Both the position numbers and the translations under genes were made by a program. Positions 10,798 to 21,426 of a stretch of DNA of 25,521 bases are shown here, piece after piece. The notes beneath the pieces are model-generated. The model worked only from the letters and a program-made list of their open reading frames with translations. It made no database searches and was not told where the DNA came from. The stretch covers positions 1 to 25,521 of the forward strand of contig CAJNOQ010002231.1 of assembly GCA_905250885.1 (NCBI GenBank). Direction: 5' to 3'. The stretch's first letter is position 1, and the number at the start of each line of letters is the position of its first letter. Source of the DNA: Didymodactylos carnosus (taxonomy: Eukaryota; Rotifera; Eurotatoria; Philodinida; Philodinidae).

Positions 10798-12809
10798 ATG
10801 ATGCCGCGAGATATTATCAGAAACTATTGTGGTGGTCCGCCTATATTTAAACCTACCACTACCATCACACAATCGACAACTCCTCCAACATCTACTGTTT
10901 CTAAAACAACACCGACAACAAATGGTGACAGTATTGTACCAAATATTATTCCTCCCTATTCCAATATGGTCTTATACGATTTACATCGTGCACAACAATT
11001 GTATGATTATGCTGCACGTTTAAGATTTTCTGTACCACCTCATACATACAATAATTTTACTCATCCACAAGCTGATTTTACACATGCATTATTAGCACTA
11101 AATCGAAATGATCCACGTTTAAGATTTGTGCGCGAAGAACCAAAACCATCCTACTCATATATTGGTTTAATTGCTATGGCCATATTATCATCACCAGAAA
11201 AAAAACTTGTACTTAGTGATGTATGTATAAGCTTAGATAGCTTTAGTAATACAATAATGATTTAATGTTTATGTTTAATATTAGATCTACCAATGGATAT
11301 TAGATAATTATTCGTATTTTCGACAAAGAGGTCCTGGTTGGCGAAATTCAATACGACATAATTTGTCACTCAAGTAAAAATTTACACTCTAATTTTTCTT
11401 ACTTTTAGTTGATGGAGTGATAGAAATTTATAACTGATATAAACACGATCAATGTTTTGCAAGATTTCCATAGAGAATTTTAGATTGAGTATATTTAAAC
11501 GTGTAAGAGTATTTTTTTATTTTATTTAAGTGATTGTTTTGTCAAAGCTGGTAGAAGTGCCAATGGTAAAGGTCATTACTGGGCTATTCATCCAGCAAAT
11601 GCTGAAGATTTTTCAAACGGAGATTTTCGTCGTCGTCGAGCACAACGTCGTGTAAGGAAAAGCATGGGACTGGCGGTGCAAGATGAAGAAGAAGAAGAAG
11701 AAGATATTATGCAAACAAATGGAGCAGATATTGTTTACAATACACATGAACAGTAAGTCATAACTTTAAAAGATTTTATTTAACAGTTTGTACGGCTCAA
11801 CACATCCAAAACTTAAAATTAGATACAAGAAATGATGTGTAGATTAGAGAGACGCTTTTCGGTTTAGAACTATTTTCGTTATTATTTTTATCTCCGTGAA
11901 GGATGCGGTGGTACATAGGTAACATAAAATTAGAACTTCAACGATCAGTAAACTATTAATTTGTAATTTATGTGAAAGATGGTTTCTAGTATTTATTTAA
12001 TCAGCTACTCGAGATATTTACAGCGCTATTTAACTATCTAGGTAAATATATATATAAATCTCAGATCCTAATTTGTGTCTCATTTATTTAGCTCTCTACC
12101 AAAACTTGATACTGATGATTTATGTTTATCCAATCATAAAGACAATTCACTGTCATCTACAACATCCGCTCTTCTCAATCGGTATCTTGATGATATGCAT
12201 CGATCCGATATTAATAATCATACACAATTATTTTTAACACCACCATCTGCACTAGACAATCATTCATTGACTACTCGTATTCCTCCATTTTTGTCATCAA
12301 CTCCCACATCCTCTTCGGCCTCCTATTACTTGAATACGTTATCACCAATAATACACATTCATCCATCAATGGCTATGAATTCACTATTAGCCTCTTCATC
12401 TTCAACAACAATTCCAAGAAATAGTCGTAAACGTTGTTTTGATATTGATAATTTACTTGCACCTGAACCAAAACGTTCCAAATTATCAGGACAATCAGAT
12501 CAATTAATTAAAACGAGTAAAGACGATGAAAATGACTGCAGTTCTGTTAAGAATAACAGTGATGAACATGATGAAAATTCTTATATTCAAAATTTAAAAG
12601 AAGTCAACCCTAATAAACATACAAATAATGATCAAAATTCTCCCATTCCAAGTCCATATTCTATCAATTCAAAATCGGATAGATCACATTCGACAGATGA
12701 TAGTAGTGTAGAAACGGCAAATACGGACACAAACGCTAACACATACAGTAATTTAACACCATTATCATCACGATATATTGATTTTGTTGAATTTTCTTGT
12801 AAATCATAA
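10798..12809 (+). CDS. foxQ2: Forkhead box transcription factor FoxQ2, 4 exons
   Basis: Exons are 10798-11220, 11285-11373, 11531-11752 and 12092-12809. Introns are 64, 157 and 339 nt, all GT-AG, and the phases join exactly to give 483 aa. The forkhead DNA-binding domain spans about residues 116-215. It includes [20 protein letters not shown], the recognition helix [12 protein letters not shown] (160-171), and the wing/C-terminal signature [12 protein letters not shown] followed by the basic [30 protein letters not shown] and the RRRRAQRR tail are typical of FoxQ2 rather than other Fox classes. Residues 223-228 are a Glu run encoded by (GAA)6 at 11685-11702. The C-terminal exon is Ser/Thr/Asn-rich and carries FDIDNLL (361-367), an engrailed-homology-1-like motif that in other Fox proteins recruits Groucho co-repressors. 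FoxQ2 acts in the nucleus, and in other animals it patterns anterior/apical neurectoderm. The start is the first of two adjacent ATGs; the N-terminus is Thr/Pro-rich and poorly conserved, so a further upstream exon cannot be excluded. If intron 1 were retained, the frame would stop at TAA 11263-11265, inside the forkhead domain. Confidence 0.93.
12438..12458 (+). other. Engrailed-homology-1-like (Groucho-binding) motif in FoxQ2
   Basis: It encodes FDIDNLL, followed by APEPKRSK. It fits the loose eh1 pattern F-x-I-x-x-L-L described for several forkhead families. It lies in the last exon, about 150 residues after the forkhead domain. Confidence 0.6.
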
Positions 12810-15049
12810 CTCTCAAACATATTTTCTTATTTTATACAAAAAAGAGAGAATATATGAACTGTTCAATTAAGAAATATAAAGCCCCAATTGTGAAGCTGTG
12901 GAACAGCCGTTAAATTATTATATTTTTTTCTACTACAACCTCCTGTCGTGTGTATGTACACATCGCTTTCTTCTACATGCTTGAATAAAACGTCACTTGA
13001 GAAGTCGTTTTTTTTTTTTTTGTCTTACTGTACAAACTATTCACTATTGATTATGAAGGTGACTTTCAAGAGATGCTCACAGGTTCAAACTGGTGCGCAT
13101 AATATAAACAGTTAGTGTGTGAAATATTTTTACTCGAACTATACTCGTTACATGCGAGACAGAATCTTATAATTTTTTATAAAAATTAACTTGAAGATTT
13201 CATAAGTTCAAAGACTCGAGAACAATTTGCACCTTTCGTTTGAAAACAGTTGGTAAAAAAATAAAGAAGAAAATATCATCGCCTTTTAATTTGTGATAAC
13301 CTCCTACTGTTTCAACTCAGAACCAATTGTTTATAAGCCAATCACTATTTTTCTAATCTCTCTTGTTCATTCTCTGTCGTGACATACAAATATTCTAAAC
13401 TAAACTGACCGTTCATTCATTTATATTAATGTAGAAAAATTTATTTTAATCAATTTGATCGCTCCTCCTATACTCTTTTCTCTTTCCTTTCAAATCAATT
13501 GCATGTTGTGACTATGTTCATCATAACATTAAACTTGAGCATTGGGTATAACAAGAGACCGATGAGAAAAAGAGAAAAAGATTAATCATTTGTTAATAAT
13601 AGTCGAACACATAATAGACTAATAATGATCATAAAGAAACACCGAAAGAGAAACAAAGATGTTAATTGACATGAGCATATCAAGTAGCATAAATTCTGTA
13701 CTGGTATAAAACGAGAAGAGGAAGAACAATGGAAACTATACGAAAAGCTAAGATTTAAAATAGAAATTTCGCCAAAATTTTATAGCATAACATAAAGTAT
13801 TTTTAACTGATTCTCTCTACATCACTTTATTGTATGTACACAACTGGACTATTAGTACGTTATTATTTTAGAAAGATCGATTTCTATCCATCGAATATTA
13901 GAACTGGAATGAGATTAAATGTTTATATTTTATTTCGGTTAAAAATCAAATGAAGTTAGTTATGTCGAATTCGTTAGATGTGCTAAAGAAAAAAATATGA
14001 TGATGATTGAATTCAAGAGAGATTGGTGAAAATTCACAACTCTAACACCTTTATGGTGGAAAATAAATAAACAGTAGGAGTGCGAAAAAAGTTGCGAGTG
14101 AGAAATAGTCGTCAATGTATGTGTAGGTATGATAGTCAAGAAAAAAAGATTTATAGAAAAAAATCAAAAATTTTTTATCAGTAGCAACATCAACCAGAAA
14201 AAAAATGCAGACAAAATTCTGAATGAGGATCGCTCAGTGGAAGTATCTATCTCTTCTCTATCTTTTATTAAATCATTTTAAGATAGTTCCAGATAGATTC
14301 GCTCACTTAAGTGAACGAATCAATAGACGCTTTCAATTGTTACACGATCGAAAGCCGTCAAGTTCTGGATATGTATAACGACCAGTACTACTAAAACTAG
14401 ATAGACGCTACGAGAAACATGACCGTCTCTACACGCAAGTTATGAGTTTTAAAGCTCTTAGAAGTCCAGACTTCATAACAGCGACGTATTCATCACTAGG
14501 TCAAGGGTGACCAAGAAACCATGATCCACCTCTTAGAAAGTTTGTTTTCTTTAATTTAAAGTAGAAAAAAATATTTTGATTGAAATCGAAAATAAAAATA
14601 CTACACAAGAACTTTTGTCTTTGACCAAAAAAAGGTTTGACCTAACCCTTACTGGAATCCAGAATACGTTGTTGCTTCATAAACGTCCTATCGTCAGGAT
14701 TTTATCTTACATTTCGTACTTTTTTTAGTAAATTTATGTACAAAAATTTAATTGTTCTAGGTTTTTTTTGAAATTTTCAGTTTATTCACAACATCATGAT
14801 CTATGACTCACATTTGTTTGCTACTCTAATATTTTAGATTGTAATTTCTCTTGCAAAAGAAAAATTATTCGATCTGCTATTAAAAATATATCTTTTATAA
14901 TTAGAAGATGCAGAATTTAGTTGTCTACAAAACTATATGTTTCGTTCCAACATTCTTCTACATAATATTTAAATAAAATACTAGTTTTCAACATTTGCCC
15001 ACAAATTCATCTATTCAAGCACCATATCGCGCACGAAAAACATTATGGA
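12810..15049. other. foxQ2 3' flank and AT-rich spacer
   Basis: It contains the probable foxQ2 3' untranslated region and then AT-rich DNA with no supported gene. A near-palindrome of 26 bp with a perfect core TCACTTAAGTGA lies at 14296-14321; its meaning is unknown. Confidence 0.5.
12984..12989 (+). terminator. Candidate foxQ2 poly(A) signal AATAAA
   Basis: First canonical AATAAA noticed downstream of the foxQ2 stop, about 175 nt beyond it. It is followed within about 20 nt by a T-rich tract, as is usual for cleavage sites. The hexamer is common by chance in such AT-rich DNA. Confidence 0.4.
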
Positions 15050-15123
15050 TTGTACTTAGTGATGTATGTATAAGCTTAGATAGCTTTAGTAATACAATAA
15101 TGGTAATAAAACAACATTATGGA
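15039..15123 (+). repeat. Displaced 53-bp copy of foxQ2 exon 1/intron 1 junction flanked by 11-bp direct repeats
   Basis: Bases 15050-15102 are identical to 11207-11259. That source segment covers the last 14 bases of foxQ2 exon 1, the splice donor, and 39 of the 64 bases of intron 1. The copy is in the same orientation, about 3.8 kb downstream. An 11-bp sequence, AACATTATGGA, occurs on both sides (15039-15049 and 15113-15123), with 10 extra bases between the copied segment and the right-hand repeat. The flanks resemble an insertion-site duplication. The piece has no long open frame and is presumably not functional as an exon. Confidence 0.85.
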
Positions 15124-15219
15124 CAAAACACATAAATAAAGTCTCCAGAAAATTTCGAATGTCAGCCCGGCTTTCCTACTTCATGTTTACACATTTAGAA
15201 TTTGAAGGAAATATACTAC

Positions 15220-15398
15220 TCGAGTGGTGAAGTTTATTTTCAGTTTTGAAGCGAATTAATTCGCTAGATTAAACTTTTTTGAAATATCGACTCAATACGC
15301 CTCATAGCGCGACATAACGTCCGAATATAAAAATTTCAGAAGTATTTAATTTAATGATTTCAGTCGCTTCGAAACTGAAAATAAATATTACCACTCGA
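15220..15398. repeat. Small foldback element with imperfect ~35-bp inverted ends
   Basis: The left end (15220 to about 15254) and the right end (about 15365 to 15398) are inverted repeats sharing TCGAGTGGT and TTTATTTTCAGTTT-like blocks with a few mismatches and one gap. The total length is about 180 bp. A perfect 16-bp palindrome, AGCGAATTAATTCGCT, sits at 15250-15265 just inside the left end. No transposase is encoded and no target-site duplication is obvious. It is probably a decayed non-autonomous element. Confidence 0.6.
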
Positions 15399-15497
15399 CT
15401 CAGCATGGTCGATTACCTATATTTCGAGGTTTTTTGGAGTGATCCAAGGGCAGCTGGCCGAAATCGGGGCTCTCACGAAACTACTTATATTTCCTGA

Positions 15498-15812
15498 ACA
15501 GCACAAGCTAAAGAGCTGGGCCTTGTGTACATCAATAGAGAACAATTTTCTCTATCGAATGGTTGTATTAGAATTTCAAATCTAACGGGGAATCTTTTCT
15601 CCAGGCAGTGCCCAATATGTCAAGCGAAAACTCACCTGATTGGTCAATTGTTGACCAACCAGCTTTCGATATTTACTAATAAAGAATATTATTCTCTTTC
15701 GAATGTTGAAAACCGCAGGTCTCTAGCTGCTTCCTATCCGGAGTTATTCAACTTACAACCGACTCCATTGTTCATTGAAATGGATAGTAGTAATATTGTA
15801 ACTTTGACTTAA
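15498..15812 (+). pseudogene. Unrecognised open frame, possible exon or gene remnant
   Basis: The frame is open from 15498 to a TAA ending at 15812 (104 codons) and has no ATG near its start; the first Met codons are late. Just upstream is CCTGAACAG, which could serve as a splice acceptor, so this might be a terminal exon or a piece of one. The peptide contains RQCPICQAKTHLIGQ; the C-P-I-C pair recalls the second half of a RING finger, but the other metal ligands are missing. It also has an internal repeat, EQFSLSN then EYYSLSN, 36 residues apart. No upstream exon with the missing half was found. It is probably a fragment, or a chance frame. Confidence 0.25.
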
Positions 15813-17861
15813 TTGTACTGTAGGGTAAACAGAGACTGCTTGAATTGTAACCGTATTTATTACTTATCTAAGTGATATCATTGGATAGAAGTAGCATGAT
15901 TCAAAAACGTTTCTACGTACTTTTCCGTGTCCTACTTTTGATATAAAATCTATTTGAAATCCTACCATTTCCCTACTTTTTGAATATATGCTACAACGAA
16001 CCTTAGAGGAATGTATATTTCATACTCACTACAAACTTTCAGATATTCGTACACTACTGGTGAAAGAAAGAGCATAAACATTAGTATATTTTCTCTTGGA
16101 ATTCAGTTTTTACTTTGATGTTTAAGGAATAATTTTGACTTGCAATCCAATCTAATTTAGGGAAAAAACCGTTCATTTCGTAAACCGTAAGATTAACTCA
16201 AAATCTAATCAAAAGGATGATGATTCAAGTTTAAGCTTATTTCCTTTTAACGTTTTTTCTCTAATAAGAAAAGCCATTCTGACGTTTTATGGTTTGAAAG
16301 ACTACTGCTACACCCATACTTTTGAACTAGTTTATCTCTGTAATCTGAAACGCAGAAATAGTGCTTCTTCACACAAAAATGGGCTAAAACTTTTTAGAAT
16401 GTGGAAAAATATCATAAGATACAATAGTATTTTTCACTCGATAATAAGATGTTTTATCAGGTGCATCAGAACTAGAGATATGTACGAACATCGGAATTAT
16501 CATGGCTGCGGCTATGCTCGTACTGTCCGTGAGCACGAACAGGCTCGTAAAAACACATAGATGGGCAACTAACTGCCTCTTCGACGGCCACACATTTTTG
16601 AAAATTTTTTTTGAGCTGCAAAACTGGAAGGTTTGAATTGCTGATGAAATATAGATAGTGAGACATGCAATAGAAAAGAGAATATAATATACATGCGTGG
16701 ACGAGAAATTTTTCTTCACATATAGACTATTTTATGCGATCAACTGCAAAAAAAGTGTTCTTTTTGTTCCATACGCGTGATATATAACTCTGTTAACAAA
16801 TATCTCATTTTGAAAAACATTGTCTTTCGTGAACGAAATGTACAATGCATGCATATTTATATCAATTTTTGAAATATATACCAGTTGTTATAATGAAAGA
16901 TAAGCTTGTAAAGTATATGAATAACAAAGATTCTGATATAATTCTATTCAGAATCAGCGAATCAGAATATTTTTAAAGCAATAACTGGAAAAAAAAATTT
17001 CCATTTGATCATAGACAAACGCCCTAGATAGGACTGCGGGTATGGATGGGCAGAATAATCTTCCCTCTATAGATGTCTCTTAGGAATTTTTGATTGAATA
17101 TTTTGCCAGGAAAAAAAGGACTAAGCGAGTAATGCTCAATTAACTTTTTTTAGATCTATTAACAAAAACTTAAGTGCGAGCAAAGTTCTTCAGAATGTAC
17201 TAAAACTTCATACTAGTGTATGTAAGATCGACAGCTAGAATTGCTTAATTAAACAATGGTTAACTAGCCCATTGTTTTTTTCTAACATTGAAAACCATTT
17301 TTGTTAAGAAAAAAGGAAAACTTCCATACAACAATTTGTGATTATTATTACATTAATAAAAGCAAAAGCTTATAAAAATAGTTTTTGCTTCCTCTGAAGT
17401 ATTTAATAAATATATAATAGATACATAGCGAGATTTCGAAAACAAAAAAGGTTTGATATGAGAAAAATAGTTTTTGAGTTAGTTGAGTTGAGCTGCTAGT
17501 GAACAAAAAAAAAAAACTAACATCAATATGTCACCGACATGACGTCTTTCTCGTTGCCATAATGTTGACTAGTGTGAAAATACACATAAATAAAAAATAA
17601 ATATAGACTAGTCGCTCGCCTAACAACAGATAAAGCTTATATTCACATGGATAGTACAAAGAGCATGGATAATACACGCGTGGAGAGAAAAAAAATGATA
17701 CAAAAATATATGAAATGTCTGTCTGATGCTAGGCAAATGACATAAAATAAATGCGCGTTTAAGACTTTTCTATTGGAAAAAACCAATTCACAACATCTAC
17801 CTGATGGCTGCTGTTTTCACCGGAATATATTGATTGAACATCTTTTGTTTTTATTTAAAAT
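15813..17861. other. AT-rich spacer, nothing firmly supported
   Basis: It separates the weak open frame from the 3' end of the kinesin gene. Overlapping open frames occur on both strands around 16294-16719. The minus-strand one has a hydrophobic stretch (SIAAAMIIPMFVHI) that could be a membrane segment fragment, but neither frame has an ATG-initiated, spliceable structure that I could extend. Confidence 0.4.
17850..17855 (-). terminator. Candidate KIF17 poly(A) signal AATAAA
   Basis: On the minus strand AATAAA begins 7 nt after the kinesin stop codon (17864-17862), which would imply a very short 3' untranslated region. Other AATAAA matches occur further downstream, so this may not be the one used. 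Confidence 0.4.
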
Positions 17862-20800
17862 TTATCCATATTTCTTTTTCAAATGTGCTGGTGGATCAAA
17901 TGGATTTAATCGACGACTCATATAATCCTCATTCATTGGTTTTGATTGAATTTGGCGTAAACGTTGACCTTCACTTAACAACTGCTCTTGTCGTTTTAGT
18001 CTCATAATGTCAAGTGGTGGTTGAATTGGTTCATATTGTGTTGTATAGTGTTTTTCTAATTCTAATTGACTATTTGAACCATAATTATCGTTTTCACCAT
18101 ATCGATCCTGGTCATAGTCCGCGTCATTCTGATAATACATCCCATATCCATTCCGAGTATTGCCGTTTGTTGCAACATATCCATTCGTATAACCAGCTGA
18201 ACGAGTTTGAACTCGTTGTTGATTATTAACAATTAGTTCATTCTTCGTCTGATTACTTACTGGCATTGGTGGTAATTGAAGCTCTTCAGTAATTACTGGT
18301 GGTAAAATATAATCACTTTTCTCATCATCATATTTAGCTTGTGATTTAATATTATCCAAATTAAAATAATTACAACTTCTTGGTACAAATCTAGAAATTT
18401 TTTCATTGATTGCTTTAAATAATTTCATTTGTCGTTCAAAATCACGTATAGTTTCTAAATAATTTTCACGATCACGTTCAAATTCATGTTGTAAATCATC
18501 ATTGTCAGCTTCTAAACGTTTTTTAGCTAAACGTTCTTGTTCTAATTGTTTATTCTTGTAATGAAGCTACATAAAAAAAATCAGAATAAAAAAGTATATG
18601 TATTTATTTTAATAAGATCACTGTATAAAATTAAAATACTCCAACGAAGAGGATACTTACTTCTTCTTGAACATTATCGAAAACTCGAAACATGACATCA
18701 TCATCATCCGCGTTAATTACTTCTGTATAACGTTTTCGTTGTTTCTCTTCCATATCTTTTAATTTCTTTTTACGTTTCTTTTTTCTCTCTTCATTGTTCG
18801 CCTCCTCTCCACCAACAATCTTCTCCTCCAATTCTTGAAGACGTTTTTTAACTTCTTGTTGATCTTTTGGTGCACCGTTGTCATTATGATCGCCATCACT
18901 AGTGACTGTTTGCTGTTGTTGTTGTCTTGCACCCTTTTTTTTGCCACGGCGTACATTCGGCAGCGGTTCTAAGTAACAGAAAGTTTTGTAAGTTTTATTA
19001 GCATGGTATGGGTACTCGCTCAATCGTTACCAACACCGTTTCCATTCGCCAAAGAATCTATTTTTTCGTTATATTCTGCTTTTAACTTTTCCAGTTCAGT
19101 TTGGTAATTTGTTCGTTCATCTTCACATTGTCGACGCAATTCCGATGCTTGGCGTTCAAATTCAGTACGCAAACGTTCTTTTTCTCGTTCTATTTCGTCT
19201 CTATCGATTACCACAGATAAATCAACCTGAAATGGAAAGAATATAAAAACATTGTTTTCAAGATGTTTACTTTAAGTTGGAAGCAGCTTTTTTATTTTAG
19301 TCAAGTAACTGAAACACTTTCTGGTAGAATAAAATCAGATTCATATAGAAATTGTAGATTCAAATTTTATAAGAGGGGTGAACTGCAGCATCCTACATGT
19401 TTTAAATACATGCACCCTTCAATTAAAATACGATAAAGAAATGACATCTTTCGATTCTATGCATTTACTATTACATAAACGTGCATGTTTCTGTTCTTCT
19501 AATATGCTCATGGGGAAAGTGATTTAGATTAATTGAAAATAGAACAGATGAAGTATTCGACCTTAAACTTTTCAGTTTACTCAAAAAATAAACAACATGG
19601 TAAATGTGCGAAAAAATACAAAGATAAACATTTATCTTACTTCGCCGTTATTGAAAGATGGCAATACATGTCCACCACTGGACTGTGATGCTAGTTCTGC
19701 TTTGAGACGATTGATTTCCTCTTGTAATAATTTCATTTGAGCATCTAGAATTTTTAAGTACATGATATAATTACTGATATTTACCATAAAAATGTAGTTT
19801 AGTAAACATTTACACTATTCGAAAGCAGATCATCTTGGTGAGACAAAAAGTCTGACTGATTTTACTTCCAAGTTTTGTTTCCAAGTTTTACCTCTTGGAT
19901 CTTCATTAATTTTTGGTTTATTTTTGATATTTTTTGCACGATTAGCATAACGTAATGTTGATAACGTTTCTTCATAATTATCATCTGCAGGAGATATAGC
20001 AGCAATCATAAGGGTTTTTGTATTGCCACCTAATGAATCTTGCAATAATCTTGTTAATTTGGAATCTCTGTACGGTATGTGTTTTGATCGTCCATCAACA
20101 AGTGCCGAAATAACATTTCCGAGTGCACTCAATGATAGATTGATCCGTGTTGCTTCTCTTAATCTTGCTCCTTCAGCGTCTAAAAAATACAAAATATCCT
20201 GATAAATGGAAAAAAAGCCCCAATAGTTAAGAGAGAAAAAAAGAGCATTTTACGTGTTTTTGTTTGCCTTTCACTGCCAGCCAAATCAACAAGATTCAGC
20301 TTTCCAGCTCGAATATGTTCTTTTCCATCCACCTCACTTTTTGTACATTTTTCTACCATTACGGTAAATATTGAATGTGATCGAGATGAATGTTCATTCA
20401 TTGATGTTGCTCCTGTAGCTCGATTTTTATTTCCTTTATTCATCAATTTTTCACAATCTGTTACATTTGTGCATTGATGCCATGATAAAGAGGCAACCTG
20501 AACACTTCGGTCTGGATGCTCCTACGAGATTAATAATCAATCCATTAGAAATACTGTGCGCAGACTTATTCTTACTTTTAATTCAAGTGCTTTTGTGATG
20601 TCTTTTCCTAACATATCGCGAATTGATTCATTGTATATTTCCAAATATGAAGCACGAATTAAATATTTTGTACTACTAGCAACAGTGATTGCTTCAAATA
20701 TATGCTATAAAAAAGATTCAAACAAGTTGACTTAGATTAGTAGAAATAAAGTAGAGCGCTTCTTTTTGAAGACATCGAAAGAATATTCTTATTTCTCTAT

Positions 20801-21426
20801 AGATAGTTACCTATAAAAAAATAATAAATTCTCTCGTTTATGTGACAAATTTCTTTTGTATAAAGATTAATTAGTTTACCTCAAATGATCTTGGAATCAC
20901 ACCTCTTTGTGGTGAATTACGGTCTGTATCACCTTGCATTGTGAACGACTATAAATGAAAAAAAGAATGTGTAATTTTGCTTAAAAATGAAATAATTTAA
21001 TTCGGACTCACTTTGCCACATCCTGTTTGCCCGTACGCAAAAACTGTCCCATTATAACCTTCCAAAACCTAGATTTATGTATGTAATATTAAATATGACT
21101 AATAGGAATCAAATAAACAACACTTACACTTTCGACCAGCGGAAATATGACGTCAGCATATATAGTTTCAGTTATAGAATCATCGTTGTATACGGAGTCA
21201 AACGTAAACTGTTTCGGTGGATCTTGTTGTTGAGCTTTGTTTTGCAATTCAACTTGACATATTGCGGGTGTCATACTGATGACAGACTTAAATAGACATC
21301 TTAGCAGTTAAACAAGGCACAAAACGACGTTTTTTTAAAGCTTACCTGACATTTCAATTCCTTCTCTCGTTCGTTGAACGGTCGACATCTTACAATAACT
21401 CGTACTGTTTCGCTGCTAGCAGCCAT
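17862..21426 (-). CDS. KIF17: Kinesin-2 homodimeric motor, KIF17/OSM-3 family, 11 exons
   Basis: Minus-strand exons: 21426-21346, 21286-21128, 21068-21012, 20948-20880, 20704-20576, 20521-20254, 20179-19892, 19744-19641, 19226-19031, 18968-18661 and 18566-17862. Introns are 54-414 nt, all GT-AG, and the phases join to give 787 aa. The N-terminal motor starts [20 protein letters not shown]. It has the P-loop GQTGCGKS (93-100), switch [10 protein letters not shown] (207-215), switch II DLAGSER (244-250), and the neck region [29 protein letters not shown] sequence ([19 protein letters not shown]) and the tail [10 protein letters not shown] (618-627) point to KIF17/OSM-3 rather than KIF3A/B. Charged coiled-coil stretches (about 350-375, 390-445, 490-600) follow the neck, and there is a Gln5 run at 466-470. 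The protein is longer than C. elegans OSM-3 and shorter than human KIF17. Family role: plus-end intraflagellar transport in cilia. One oddity is His255 where the family has Gly after switch II (QTKTHAEG). The gene is tail-to-tail with foxQ2. Confidence 0.92.

Noticed and set aside
11221..11265. foxQ2 exon 1 frame continuing 14 codons beyond the donor
   Set aside because: The extension is intron. The forkhead domain resumes exactly at 11285, so it is not a separate short protein, although intron retention would truncate FoxQ2.
14296..14321. 26-bp near-palindrome with core TCACTTAAGTGA
   Set aside because: It has one mismatched pair, no flanking duplication and no neighbouring gene start, so no role can be argued.
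16384..16719. Minus-strand frame with a hydrophobic segment resembling part of a transporter
   Set aside because: It starts at GTG rather than ATG, is overlapped by an open frame on the other strand, and no adjoining exons were found.
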